64,000 nt of DNA from positions 1 through 64,000 of the forward strand of contig CAVAWT010000003.1 of assembly GCA_963592435.1 (NCBI GenBank), in the 5' to 3' direction. Under the pieces are notes generated by a model. The model was not told where the DNA came from. It saw nothing but the letters and a program-made list of their open reading frames with translations, and did no database searches. Positions 8,404-17,281 of the stretch are shown piece after piece (the stretch's first letter is position 1; every line of letters starts with the position of its first letter). Made by a program: the position numbers and the translations under genes. Source of the DNA: Phoenicibacter sp963592435. GTDB taxonomy: Bacteria; Actinomycetota; Coriobacteriia; Coriobacteriales; Eggerthellaceae.

Positions 8404-8907
8404 TTAGGACTCTTCTTCGACAGTCTCGCCTTTGAGCATCGCAGCGAGCTTGCGAGTCACCTCATACTGTTTCTTCATCTCTCTGCCTTCAATACGGACA
8501 CCCATTGAACGAGCAGTTCCTGCAACAATTTCTTTCGCAGCATCGATGTCGTTAGCATTCAAGTCAGGGAGCTTGATTTCGGCAATCTCTGTCAATTGCT
8601 GATCAGTCAGCGTGCCAACTGTCTGCAACTGCGGAATGCCAGCGCCACTTTGAATGCCAAGCTTTTCTTTGATCAAAACTGCAGCAGGAGGAGTTTTTAA
8701 AACAAAGTCAAAAGATGAATCTTCATAGATCGTTATCTCGACTGGAATGATTGTGCCTTTTTTAGCTTCCGTTGCCGCATTGAAAGCTTGGCAAAATTGC
8801 ATCAAGTTAACACCGTGTGCACCAAGAGATGTTCCTACTGGAGGAGCAGGCGTCGCTCCACCAGCTGGGAGCTGCAATTTAACAAATCCTTTTACTTCTT
8901 TAGCCAT
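8404..8907 (-). CDS. rplK: 50S ribosomal protein L11 with C-terminal extension
   Basis: A 167-residue L11. The N-terminal KLQLPAGGATPAPPVGTSLGAHGVNLMQFCQAFN region, the central KTPPAAVLIKE and the C-terminal rRNA-binding helix (GTARSMGVRIEG) are all present. L11 forms the GTPase-associated centre with 23S rRNA. Most L11 proteins end right after the ARSMG helix at about 141 residues; this one continues for some 25 charged residues ending EEES. It follows nusG in the usual nusG-rplK-rplA order. Confidence 0.97.
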   Translation of the reverse strand: MAKEVKGFVKLQLPAGGATPAPPVGTSLGAHGVNLMQFCQAFNAATEAKKGTIIPVEITIYEDSSFDFVLKTPPAAVLIKEKLGIQSGAGIPQLQTVGTLTDQQLTEIAEIKLPDLNANDIDAAKEIVAGTARSMGVRIEGREMKKQYEVTRKLAAMLKGETVEEES

Positions 8908-9028
8908 TAGTCTAATTCACTTTCTTTAACCATACAACACTAAGTTTACATCAATTTCATATATTTCACAAACTTTTTCTTAAGCGAGAAGCCCTTGTCC
9001 ACGAAGGCGCTAAGAGAAAATTGTGTTT

Positions 9029-9559
9029 TTAAATTTCTGCTACTTGATCAAACGTCAATTCCACAGGTGTTTCACGTCCAAAAATAGAAACTGAAACTTT
9101 AACTTTGCCAGCGTCTGGCATAACTTCTGTCACAGTTCCATCGAAATCCTTCAAAGGACCTGAAATGACATGCACACTACGACCAACTTTGATCGCGGTT
9201 GTCGTTTCCTTTGGAGTCTCAGCACTCGTGCGTTTCATGATTTTGTTGTATTCCTCACGTGTTAATGGAGAAGGTGTTCCTTGACACCCAACAAAACCAG
9301 TGACACCTTGAGTGTTTCTCACAATTGACCAAGTGCGGTCGTTCATTTCCATCCTAACAAGAACATACCCAGGGAAAACCTTCTTTTCTCCCTCGACGCG
9401 CTTGCCGTCTTCCTTAATCTCTGCGACGACTTCCGTAGGGATCTCAATTTTTGAAATGACGTCTTCCATTCCAGAAGACTCAATTCTGTTTTCAAGGTTT
9501 GCCTTGACTTTGTTCTCGTAACCTGAATATGTGTGAAGGACATACCAGCGTTTAGCCAT
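9029..9559 (-). CDS. nusG: Transcription termination/antitermination factor NusG
   Basis: A 176-residue protein with an N-terminal NGN domain (RWYVLHTYSGYENKVKANLE, then VFPGYVLVRMEM) and a C-terminal KOW domain (GRSVHVISGPLKDFDGTVTEV). NusG binds RNA polymerase and links it to Rho and the ribosome. Its start overlaps the secE stop by one base (TAATG), so secE and nusG are probably translationally coupled. Confidence 0.97.
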   Translation of the reverse strand: MAKRWYVLHTYSGYENKVKANLENRIESSGMEDVISKIEIPTEVVAEIKEDGKRVEGEKKVFPGYVLVRMEMNDRTWSIVRNTQGVTGFVGCQGTPSPLTREEYNKIMKRTSAETPKETTTAIKVGRSVHVISGPLKDFDGTVTEVMPDAGKVKVSVSIFGRETPVELTFDQVAEI

Positions 9560-10176
9560 TACTGCTGCCCTCCAGTTGAATTGCTTTCAGTTGATGACTG
9601 TTGTGTTTCGCTCGTTCCAGATTCAGTCGAAGTGTCAGTTGACGATTCTGTTGTGCCACCTGTCAAATCTTGATCTGTTATCGTTGTAGCAGACGAATCC
9701 GTTGACGTGCTTGAATCATTAGATGTTGAGCTTGATGAAGACTGCGAGGCCTGAATTTCTGCCTCAGTTTGAGGTGTAACCCCTTGAATCTTGACAGAAG
9801 ATACACCAACAAGCGATGGTGTCACGACAAGATTATCAAGAAGTGCAACATAAACTCCGAAGAAAAGAAGTGCTGCAGCGACAACACAGCTCCATTGAGT
9901 AACATCTTTTTTAGTTGGCCATGTCACACGCTTTAACTCAGCTCTGACATCTTTGAAAAATTGGAAGCGATCCTTTTTTGGAGCTTCTTTCTTCTTTGTT
10001 TCCTTTTTTGGAGTCTCGTTTTTAGGAGTGCTTTTTACTTCTTTGGCAACATTAGAACCCTTTTCCTCCGAACTTGCATCAGAAGAAATTTCTTCAGCCT
10101 TAACTTTTTCTGCTTCTCTTTTTGCTGCGCGCTTTGCAGAAGCTTTTGCTCTTTGTGTTTTTGACTTTGTTGCCAT
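9559..10176 (-). CDS. secE: Preprotein translocase subunit SecE with long Ser/Thr-rich tail
   Basis: The core is recognisable: FKDVRAELKRVTWPTKKDV (residues 74-92) followed by one membrane helix (about 97-114). This is the single-helix SecE that clamps SecY. A Lys/Glu/Ala-rich N-terminal extension of about 70 residues precedes it. About 90 residues follow the helix, almost all Ser, Thr, Asp, Glu, Gly and Gln, and on the known SecE topology they would face outside the cell. At 205 residues it is far longer than most one-helix SecE proteins. The position before nusG confirms identity. Confidence 0.93.
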   Translation of the reverse strand: MATKSKTQRAKASAKRAAKREAEKVKAEEISSDASSEEKGSNVAKEVKSTPKNETPKKETKKKEAPKKDRFQFFKDVRAELKRVTWPTKKDVTQWSCVVAAALLFFGVYVALLDNLVVTPSLVGVSSVKIQGVTPQTEAEIQASQSSSSSTSNDSSTSTDSSATTITDQDLTGGTTESSTDTSTESGTSETQQSSTESNSTGGQQ

Positions 10177-10223
10177 AAAAATCTTTTCCTTAAAACTATG
10201 CCTGTCTTAAATTCCCTCAAAAA

Positions 10224-10299
10224 TGGCACGCCAGGAAGGACTTGAACCCTCAACTTTCGGTTTTGGAGACCGACGCTCTACCAATTGAACTACTGGCGT
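10224..10299 (-). tRNA. tRNA-Trp (CCA anticodon), CCA end encoded
   Basis: The minus strand folds as a cloverleaf: acceptor ACGCCAG/CTGGCGT, anticodon loop TTTGGAGA read as CCA on the tRNA strand, T-loop GTTCAAGTC and an encoded 3' CCA at 10224-10226. It lies between rpmG and secE, the common bacterial order. Confidence 0.95.
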
Positions 10300-10363
10300 G
10301 TGTCTTAAAAACTCAATTATAGTGTTAATTCTCTTATCTGTTCAATTAATCCTTGAAAGTGCA

Positions 10364-10513
10364 CTAACGAGTCTCTCTGTGCAATGTGTGATGTCCACAC
10401 CATTTGCAATACTTTTTAAATTCAACTCTGTCAGGGTTGTTCTGTTTGTTTTTCTTGGTCGTGTAGTTGCGTCTTTTGCATTCCGTGCACGCCAAAGTTA
10501 TCATTGTACGCAT
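10364..10513 (-). CDS. rpmG: 50S ribosomal protein L33
   Basis: A 49-residue protein beginning MRTMITLACTECKRRNY and ending HHTLHRETR. Two CxxC pairs (CTEC and CKWC) make it the zinc-binding form of L33. An AGGGAG ribosome site lies about 5 nt before the ATG at 10513. The length and both ends match the family. It is placed between tuf and tRNA-Trp. Confidence 0.95.
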   Translation of the reverse strand: MRTMITLACTECKRRNYTTKKNKQNNPDRVEFKKYCKWCGHHTLHRETR

Positions 10514-10594
10514 AAAACTCCCTAATTAAATTCTATTTTTTTTTAAAACTCAAATAATTTCAACATCTCTGTGTAAAGAGCATCCTGTTTTCTC

Positions 10595-10627
10595 AAAAGA
10601 AGAATAGAGGGCAGAAAGCCTGCCCTC
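10595..10627 (-). terminator. Terminator after tuf
   Basis: Minus-strand hairpin GAGGGCAG/CTGCCCTC with a 5-nt loop, followed by a T-rich stretch. It lies about 25 nt after the tuf stop and separates tuf from rpmG. Confidence 0.85.
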
Positions 10628-10652
10628 CAACATGTTTTTTGGTAATAAAAAA

Positions 10653-11855
<1,203 letters not shown>

Positions 11856-11922
11856 AACGTCCTCCTAATAAATTTTAGAATTAATAACGCTACATATATA
11901 TAAGTAACGTTTGATTATAAAA

Positions 11923-11999
11923 TGGTAGCGGCGACTGGATTTGAACCAGTGACGCCACGGGTATGAACCGTGTGCTCTGACCAACTGAGCTACGCCGCC
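11923..11999 (-). tRNA. tRNA-Met (CAT), elongator type
   Basis: Cloverleaf on the minus strand with acceptor GGCGGCG/CGCCGCT, anticodon CAT in GGTTCATACCC, T-loop GTTCAAATC and encoded CCA at 11923-11925. A paired first base argues against initiator tRNA. A tRNA-Ile with modified CAT is less likely in this position. Confidence 0.9.
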
Positions 12000-12002
12000 A
12001 TT

Positions 12003-12253
12003 ATAACTTCGCAATGCACTCATATTTCTGCGTCAGCCTCAGCACAAATTTCTCGGTCATTGCGCGAAGGCAACTCCTTCGAAATTTTGCTGGTCTTCCT
12101 TGAACTAACAGCACCTTGCTCGTTCTTATAGCTTCGCCATGCACGCTTATTGCTTCGTTAGACCTGTCGTAGTTTTCTCAGTCATTGCACAAAGGCAACT
12201 CCTTCGAAAACTCTCCGGTCTTCCTCGCACTAAGCGCACCTGTCTCGCTCTAA
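12003..12253. repeat. tRNA-spacer structured repeat, copies R1 and R2
   Basis: Two tandem, diverged units of about 125 bp fill much of the tRNA-Met to tRNA-Thr spacer. Each starts near ATAACTTCGCCATGCAC and ends near CTCGTTCT. The cores, 12040-12092 and 12165-12217, are both 53 nt: a 5-bp lower stem, a one-base bulge, a 7-bp stem, 7-nt internal-loop strands (TCRGTCA and CTCCTTC) and a small inner hairpin (TTGC/GCAA). Stems are CAGCA/TGCTG and AAATTTC/GAAATTT in R1; in R2 the upper stem is AGTTTTC/GAAAACT and the lower one is weak. No coding frame is supported. Confidence 0.8.
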
Positions 12254-12260
12254 TAACGTA

Positions 12261-12365
12261 GCGATTTAAGCCTCAAATCGCTCGTTCTAAATCTAATAAG
12301 CTCGGTAACTTTAGGCTGGTCTGTTTGGGTTTTTCTAAAACCTAAAACCTAATCCCTAAAACCTA
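12261..12365. repeat. 105-bp spacer repeat, copy A
   Basis: This stretch matches 13052-13156 with a single mismatch; the last 90 bp are identical. It contains AAGCTCGGTAACTTTAGGCT, GTTTGGGTTTTTC and ends in an array of AAAACCTAA-type units. Both copies lie in spacers of the tRNA cluster. Confidence 0.9.
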
Positions 12366-12426
12366 AAGATAGCACCTTGCTCGTTCTAGTATGCTCGGTA
12401 ACTTAGGAAACTAACTCTCTGGGTTA

Positions 12427-12460
12427 CTAAAACCTAAAACCTAGTCTCTAAAACCTAAAC
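12427..12460. repeat. AAAACCTAA-type short array next to tRNA-Thr
   Basis: CTAAAACCTAAAACC followed by a diverged CTAGTCTCTAAAACCTAAA abuts the 3' CCA end of tRNA-Thr. Read on the tRNA strand it is TTTAGGTTTTAG repeats. Similar arrays end both 105-bp repeats and occur at 56454-56471. Confidence 0.8.
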
Positions 12461-12536
12461 TGGAGCCTGCAACCGGACTTGAACCGGTGACCTCTTCGTT
12501 ACCAACGAAGTGCTCTACCGACTGAGCCATGCAGGC
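12461..12536 (-). tRNA. tRNA-Thr (GGT), CCA end encoded
   Basis: Minus-strand cloverleaf with acceptor GCCTGCA/TGCAGGC, anticodon stem CTTCG/CGAAG around TTGGTAA (anticodon GGT), T-loop GGTTCAAGTCC and encoded CCA at 12461-12463. Confidence 0.95.
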
Positions 12537-12537
12537 T

Positions 12538-13043
12538 TATAACTTCGTGAGCCTGCCAATAACTGCGTCAGCCTCGCCATAAATTTCTCAGTCACGACCG
12601 TGAGGTCGCTCCATCGAAATTTTGGCGGTCTTCCTTGTTCTTGACTCGCCTCACTCGTTCTTATAACTTCGCTATGCACGCTTATTGCTTCGTCAGCCTC
12701 GTTGTAATTTTCTCAGTCACGACCGTGAGGTCGCTCCTTCGAAAATTCAACGGCCTTCCTCGCACTAAGCGCACCTGTCTCGCTCTAATTTATAACTTCG
12801 CGCTTTGGGCTACTTCTGCGTCGAGCTAGCGGTCGATTCTTCGGTTACGACCGTGAGGTCGCGCCCTCAAAATCGCCTTGCTCTCCTTGAATTAGCCTCA
12901 AATCGCTCGTTCTTATAACGTCGCCATGCACCTTTATTTCTGCGTCAGACTGCGATAAAATTTTCGGTCACAACCCAAAGGTTGCTCCCTAGAAAATTTT
13001 TCTTGTCTTCCTTGAACTAAAGGCACCTGGCTCGTTCTAATTT
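12538..13043. repeat. tRNA-spacer structured repeat, copies R3 to R6
   Basis: Four head-to-tail units of 123-129 bp between tRNA-Thr and tRNA-Tyr. Cores are at 12575-12627, 12700-12752 and 12828-12880 (53 nt each) and 12951-13005 (55 nt). The lower stem changes in a paired way: CGCCA/TGGCG in R3 and CGTTG/CAACG in R4. The upper stem does too: AAATTTC/GAAATTT, AATTTTC/GAAAATT, CGATT/AATCG, AAAATTTTC/GAAAATTTT. The inner hairpin is CGACC-GTGA-GGTCG in R3 to R5 and CAACC-CAAA-GGTTG in R6. This gene-free stretch therefore holds mainly the repeat family. Confidence 0.85.
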
Positions 13044-13051
13044 ATAATCTC

Positions 13052-13156
13052 GCGATTTAAGCCTCTAATCGCTCGTTCTAAATCTAATAAGCTCGGTAAC
13101 TTTAGGCTGGTCTGTTTGGGTTTTTCTAAAACCTAAAACCTAATCCCTAAAACCTA
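13052..13156. repeat. 105-bp spacer repeat, copy B
   Basis: Matches 12261-12365 with one mismatch (CCTCTAATCG versus CCTCAAATCG). It ends in AAAACCTAA-type units a few bases from the 3' end of tRNA-Tyr. Confidence 0.9.
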
Positions 13157-13164
13157 GAGTACGA

Positions 13165-13250
13165 TGGTGGGCGATCGAGGATTCGAACCTCGGTAGGCAT
13201 AGCCAACGGGTTTACAGCCCGTCCCCTTTAACCACTCGGTGCAATCGCCC
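13165..13250 (-). tRNA. tRNA-Tyr (GTA) with long variable arm
   Basis: Minus-strand class II tRNA: acceptor GGGCGAT/ATCGCCC, anticodon GTA in GGGCTGTAAACCC, an extended variable arm, T-loop GGTTCGAATCC and encoded CCA at 13165-13167. It is the first gene of the Tyr-Thr-Met tRNA row in the direction of transcription. Confidence 0.95.
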
Positions 13251-13252
13251 AA

Positions 13253-13380
13253 AATAGCTTCGCCATATACCTTTATTTCTGCGTCGGTCTCGATGTAAAT
13301 TTTTCGGTTATTGCACGAAGGCAACTCCCTCAAAATTTTATCGGCCCTCCTTGAACTAAAGGCATCTGGCTCGCTCTTTT
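13253..13380. repeat. tRNA-spacer structured repeat, copy R8
   Basis: One more unit upstream of tRNA-Tyr. The core 13291-13343 is again 53 nt: lower stem CGATG/TATCG (one wobble), bulged T, upper stem AAATTTT/AAAATTT, loop strands TCGGTTA and CTCCCTC, inner TTGC/GCAA. The rest of this gene-free stretch up to 13634 holds an AT-rich inverted repeat, CTTGTTTT/AAAACAAG at 13429-13449, and the promoter region of the next gene. Confidence 0.8.
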
Positions 13381-13575
13381 TTTCTTACAAAAAAGAACGC
13401 TCTCAAATGTGAAATTTTCAAGCTGCCACTTGTTTTGAATTAAAACAAGCTTGTTTATTTTATTAATAACGCATATCAACTTCAACTCTAACAACGCACC
13501 CGGGCGTGTCAGTAAGCCAAAGGGGTGTATTTCCCTAAAAAATTCAACTTTTTTCGCAAGTCCGCACATTAATGA

Positions 13576-13581
13576 TATAAT
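13576..13581 (+). promoter_or_regulatory. Probable -10 box for the NlpC/P60 gene
   Basis: A perfect TATAAT lies 54 nt upstream of the TTG start. No convincing -35 box is seen at 16-18 bp spacing. Confidence 0.45.
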
Positions 13582-13634
13582 GTTAAAGTTCAAATGAGCA
13601 AAACAAACGAAATTAAAAGCTTGGAGGTTATGCT

Positions 13635-14750
13635 TTGAACAAACAAAAAAGAACACAAAGTTTAACAAAAAAGGCTGGTGCTGTTGTTGCAAGCATCATT
13701 TTATCCGCAGGTCTTGGGATGCCTTTGGCGACAACAGAGACATTGCTGTCAAATCAAACAGTCGCAATCGCTGAACCCAGCACGCAGGAGCAAGCAGACG
13801 CAGCACTGTCAAAACTCAACACTCTTCAACAGCAAATGGGCGAAGCCGAAAATGTTTACAATCAAGCGATCATTGACAAAGAAGAAGCTCAAGGGAAGGT
13901 AGACGAGGCGCAAGGCAGGATTAATGAATGCAACGAGGAGATTTCAAATCTGCAGGGAAAACTGGGCAATCGTGCCAGGAGCATGTATCGTGCGGGCTCT
14001 TCATCAATTCTTGACCTCATCTTAGGCTCAACATCTTTTACTGAGTTTGCCACCAACTGGGGAATTTTGACAACTCTAAATGAAAACGATCAAAACCTTG
14101 TTTCAGAGAGCAAAAGCCTAAGAAACGAAGTGACAGAACAAAAGATAACTCTTGAAGAACAGAAAAAAGTTGCGGAAGAAAAAGAGGCGGAGGCAAACAG
14201 GTCATATGCCGAGGCACAGCAACTTGTTTCAACTCAGCAAGCGGTTTATAACAACCTGAGCGAACAGGCTAAGGCCGAGTTGGAAGCCGCTCAAAAAGCT
14301 GCCGAAGAGGCGCAGGCTGCAGCTGCAACAGCGGCGATCGAGGCTTCGTCGTCATCGTCATCATACAGCGGGGGAAGCGACAGCTATTCAGGCGGAAGTT
14401 CAAGCAGCTACGACAACAGCAAACCACAAACGGTCACAGGCAACACAGTGGTTGACCGCGCGTATGCTGAAATTGGCAAACCATACGTTTGGGGTGGCGT
14501 TGGACCCGATGGCTACGACTGTAGCGGTCTTGTGAGCTATTGCCTCACTGGTAGCCACTCACGCCTTGGCACAACATACACATTCATGGGCTGGACACGT
14601 GTGAGTGACCCTCAGCCTGGTGACGTTTGCGTCAGCAGCTACCACACAGGCATCTACATTGGAGGCGGACAAATGATTCACGCACCAACCTTCGGTCAAA
14701 CAGTATGCGTGAGCGGTGTCCAATCCGACATGATTTACGTTCGCTACTAA
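13635..14750 (+). CDS. Secreted NlpC/P60 peptidoglycan hydrolase with coiled-coil domain
   Basis: A 371-residue protein starting at TTG 13635, 7 nt after a GGAGG site. It has a signal peptide (cut likely after AIA, residue 46), a long coiled coil (about 50-210) like the regulatory arm of PcsB/RipA-type hydrolases, an Ala-rich then Ser/Gly-rich linker (about 215-265) and a C-terminal NlpC/P60 domain. The catalytic Cys is in GYDCSGLVSY, the first His in YHTGIYIG, and IHAPT gives the third polar residue. These enzymes cut stem peptides during cell separation. The end is followed after one base by thrC. Confidence 0.9.
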   Translation: MNKQKRTQSLTKKAGAVVASIILSAGLGMPLATTETLLSNQTVAIAEPSTQEQADAALSKLNTLQQQMGEAENVYNQAIIDKEEAQGKVDEAQGRINECNEEISNLQGKLGNRARSMYRAGSSSILDLILGSTSFTEFATNWGILTTLNENDQNLVSESKSLRNEVTEQKITLEEQKKVAEEKEAEANRSYAEAQQLVSTQQAVYNNLSEQAKAELEAAQKAAEEAQAAAATAAIEASSSSSSYSGGSDSYSGGSSSSYDNSKPQTVTGNTVVDRAYAEIGKPYVWGGVGPDGYDCSGLVSYCLTGSHSRLGTTYTFMGWTRVSDPQPGDVCVSSYHTGIYIGGGQMIHAPTFGQTVCVSGVQSDMIYVRY

Positions 14751-14751
14751 T

Positions 14752-16224
14752 ATGTATCAGTCTACGCGATCAAACAGCATTTCAGTCCCTGCAAAACAAG
14801 CTATTTTGCAGGGACTTTCCTCTGATGGTGGGCTTTTTGTTATGCCTGACTTGAGTAAGAATCAAATTGAACTTGACGAGTTCGTTGGGAAACCCTACTC
14901 GCAAATTGCAAAACTCGTCTTTGAAAAACTTCTCGACGACTTCTCCGAAAATGAGATCGAGGAGTGCATCAACAATGCATATTCTGGGACATTTGAAAAT
15001 GATGAAGTCGCGCCAGTTAAAAAAGTCGGCAAGATGTTCATTCTCGAACTATTTCATGGACCAACAAGTGCATTTAAAGATGTCGCACTGACGATGCTTC
15101 CTCAGTTGTTAAGCAAGTCTTTGCAAACATCCAATAAAAAAGCTTTAATTTTGACTGCAACTTCTGGCGACACTGGAAAAGCCGCCATGAATGGATTTGC
15201 AGACGTCAAAGACACAGGAATCTGTGTTTATTATCCACACGGGGGAGTTTCTCAAGTTCAGAAAAAACAAATGTCAACACAAACAGGTGCAAATGTCGAC
15301 GTTTATGCAGTAAAAGGCAACTTTGACGACGCACAACGCGGAGTGAAGGAACTCTTTGTTGACGAGGAACTGAACGATTATGCAACTTCTAAAGGAATTG
15401 AGCTCTCAAGCGCAAACTCAATCAACATAGGGCGATTGATGCCTCAAATCGTCTATTATTTCTCGGCTTATTCGTGGCTTGTTGAAAATGAGCAAATTAA
15501 CGCAGGTGACAAAATCATTTTCTGCGTGCCAACTGGCAACTTTGGCGACGTTTTGGCAGGATATTATGCACATTTGATGGGGCTTCCTGTCGATAAATTC
15601 ACAATAGCTGCCAACGAAAACGACGTTTTAGACGACTTCATAAAAACTGGCACTTATGACGCAAACAGAGAGTTTTTTAAAACCATCTCGCCTTCGATGG
15701 ACATCCTCGTGTCCTCCAACCTTGAACGTTTGCTTTACTACGCAACCAAAGGCAATTGCGAAAAGGTTGCAGGATGGATGCAAGAGTTGAGGAAATGCGG
15801 AAAATACACTGTGAACGCGGAGACAAAAGAGAGAATCGACGAACTCTTTGAAAGCGGTTCTGCCAACGAAGATGAGACAAAAGCAACAATTGCTGAGGTT
15901 CAAAAAGAAACTGGATATGTTTTAGACACTCATTCTGCTGTTGCCTATCACGTGGCAAAGAAATATGCTGATGCTGGGAAAACTGTTGTTAGCCTTTCAA
16001 CTGCATCACCTTTCAAATTTCCACAAGCAGTCATGAGTGCGTTGGGTGAAGAAATCGAAGACGAATGGAATGCGCTCTCGAAACTTTCTGAGATAAACGA
16101 TGACGCTTGTCCAAAAGCACTTGCTGAGTTGCAAAACAAAAAAGACTTGCACACATCAATCATTGAGAAAAATGAAATGAAAGATTCAGTCGTTCGAGCG
16201 ATTGATAAGCTTGCATCAAATTAA
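14752..16224 (+). CDS. thrC: Threonine synthase
   Basis: A 490-residue fold-type II PLP enzyme that makes threonine from O-phosphohomoserine. The N-terminus MYQSTRSNSISVPAKQAIL with SDGGLFVMPDL is typical. The PLP lysine lies in HGPTSAFKDVALTML, and TATSGDTGKAAMNGFAD binds phosphate. The length fits the long ThrC form. It starts one base after the NlpC/P60 stop without a clear ribosome site, so translation may be coupled. The ThrE-type exporter at 57796 could handle the product. Confidence 0.95.
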   Translation: MYQSTRSNSISVPAKQAILQGLSSDGGLFVMPDLSKNQIELDEFVGKPYSQIAKLVFEKLLDDFSENEIEECINNAYSGTFENDEVAPVKKVGKMFILELFHGPTSAFKDVALTMLPQLLSKSLQTSNKKALILTATSGDTGKAAMNGFADVKDTGICVYYPHGGVSQVQKKQMSTQTGANVDVYAVKGNFDDAQRGVKELFVDEELNDYATSKGIELSSANSINIGRLMPQIVYYFSAYSWLVENEQINAGDKIIFCVPTGNFGDVLAGYYAHLMGLPVDKFTIAANENDVLDDFIKTGTYDANREFFKTISPSMDILVSSNLERLLYYATKGNCEKVAGWMQELRKCGKYTVNAETKERIDELFESGSANEDETKATIAEVQKETGYVLDTHSAVAYHVAKKYADAGKTVVSLSTASPFKFPQAVMSALGEEIEDEWNALSKLSEINDDACPKALAELQNKKDLHTSIIEKNEMKDSVVRAIDKLASN

Positions 16225-16356
16225 TAGTTTTTTGAAGATCAATCTCAGTTTAAAAGGTTAATTTAAACTTCTGAAATCTCCTCTCCAGTTTCATTAGCAA
16301 CCTTTTTTGATAGAATAAATTTGTGCTTTAAAGTTTGATCATAAGAGAGGTTTAAA

Positions 16357-17010
16357 GTGTCGAGTCTTAAAGATATATATGCTAACGCGAAGCAAAAATT
16401 GATGGGCGCAGGCGCTCAAGATGATTTTGAGGAAGAAGAGTTTGAGAAGGATGAATTGTCGAATTTGGACGTTGTCAATGAGGCAGTTGTTCCAGTGACA
16501 AGAAGTGTTTCTCAGTTTGAGCGCGATTTTGCAGACACGACAACGCACCAATCGACAACGCATTCAAATGGGCTTGATTCTCTGTTTTCTCCATCAGCCC
16601 AAATTCCACAAAACACACAAAAGGAAGGTCCAACACAACCTATGGAACCAATTCAACAACCAACAATGCCAGCAAATGACGGAAGGGTCAGCGCAGGAAA
16701 TTCGCAGGACTTCATGATTTCTTCCACTCCGAAAAAACCGACAACAAGGCAAGTTGCTGTGATAAAGCCTGACACTTTTGAAGAGGCAGAAATTGTCACG
16801 AACACGCTAAAAACAGGCGGTCTCGTGTTGATTGACCTTCGCTCAACTGAAGACGCGCTCGGCAAACGATTCTTGGATTTCTCATTTGGAGCAACATCAG
16901 CACTCGGCGGAAATGTGGACGTTTTGGAAAACAAAATCTATTCCATTTCAACTGGAGCTGGAATCACTCAAGGTGAAATTGACAGAGTCAGAAACGAAGG
17001 GTTGATTTAG
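16357..17010 (+). CDS. sepF: Cell division protein SepF
   Basis: A 217-residue protein starting at GTG with GAGAGG upstream. The N-terminal segment SSLKDIYANAKQKL resembles the amphipathic membrane-binding helix. A long Gln/Pro/Thr-rich disordered linker runs to about residue 125. The C-terminal SepF domain follows (QVAVIKPDTFEEAEIVTNTLKTGG, VLIDLRS, RFLDFSFGATSALGGNVD). SepF anchors and aligns FtsZ at the division site. YggT follows directly, the usual neighbour. Confidence 0.95.
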   Translation: MSSLKDIYANAKQKLMGAGAQDDFEEEEFEKDELSNLDVVNEAVVPVTRSVSQFERDFADTTTHQSTTHSNGLDSLFSPSAQIPQNTQKEGPTQPMEPIQQPTMPANDGRVSAGNSQDFMISSTPKKPTTRQVAVIKPDTFEEAEIVTNTLKTGGLVLIDLRSTEDALGKRFLDFSFGATSALGGNVDVLENKIYSISTGAGITQGEIDRVRNEGLI

Positions 17011-17015
17011 AAGAT

Positions 17016-17267
17016 ATGTTGACTTTTTTGTTGACACGCATCATCGAACTTTATGGGCTCCTCATTGTCGTCTATGTCTTGATGAGCTGGATTCCACAGA
17101 TGAATGGCTGGGTCAATGACCTCTATTCAATTTTGAACAAAATTTGCGAGCCCTATCTCGCAGTGTTCAGAAAAGCAATTCCGCCAGTTGGAGGAATCGA
17201 TTTTTCGCCAATCGTTGCACTGCTGGCACTGAGTGTTCTTTCCTTTCTCATTCGCATCATTTTGTGA
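17016..17267 (+). CDS. YggT-family membrane protein
   Basis: An 83-residue protein with two hydrophobic segments flanking the conserved YxxxIlxxWipq...ep.l...RkiiPpvggiDfSPi pattern (here LMSWIPQ, EPYLAVFRKAIPPVGGIDFSPIVALL). YggT proteins sit next to sepF in Gram-positive bacteria and are linked to division or osmotic adaptation. It begins 5 nt after sepF. Confidence 0.93.
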   Translation: MLTFLLTRIIELYGLLIVVYVLMSWIPQMNGWVNDLYSILNKICEPYLAVFRKAIPPVGGIDFSPIVALLALSVLSFLIRIIL

Positions 17268-17281
17268 AAAAGTAAATAATA

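Noticed and set aside
12336..12366. CCTAAA arrays as telomere repeats or a replicon end
   Set aside because: They are short, imperfect, internal and next to tRNA genes in an ordinary chromosomal block.
12003..13380. The spacer repeats as a CRISPR array
   Set aside because: Units are about 125 bp, contiguous and diverged throughout, with no short identical repeats or unique spacers and no cas genes.
13330..13692. A 120-codon minus-strand frame upstream of the NlpC/P60 gene
   Set aside because: It runs through a copy of the spacer repeat, the promoter and the start of the hydrolase gene; no family features.
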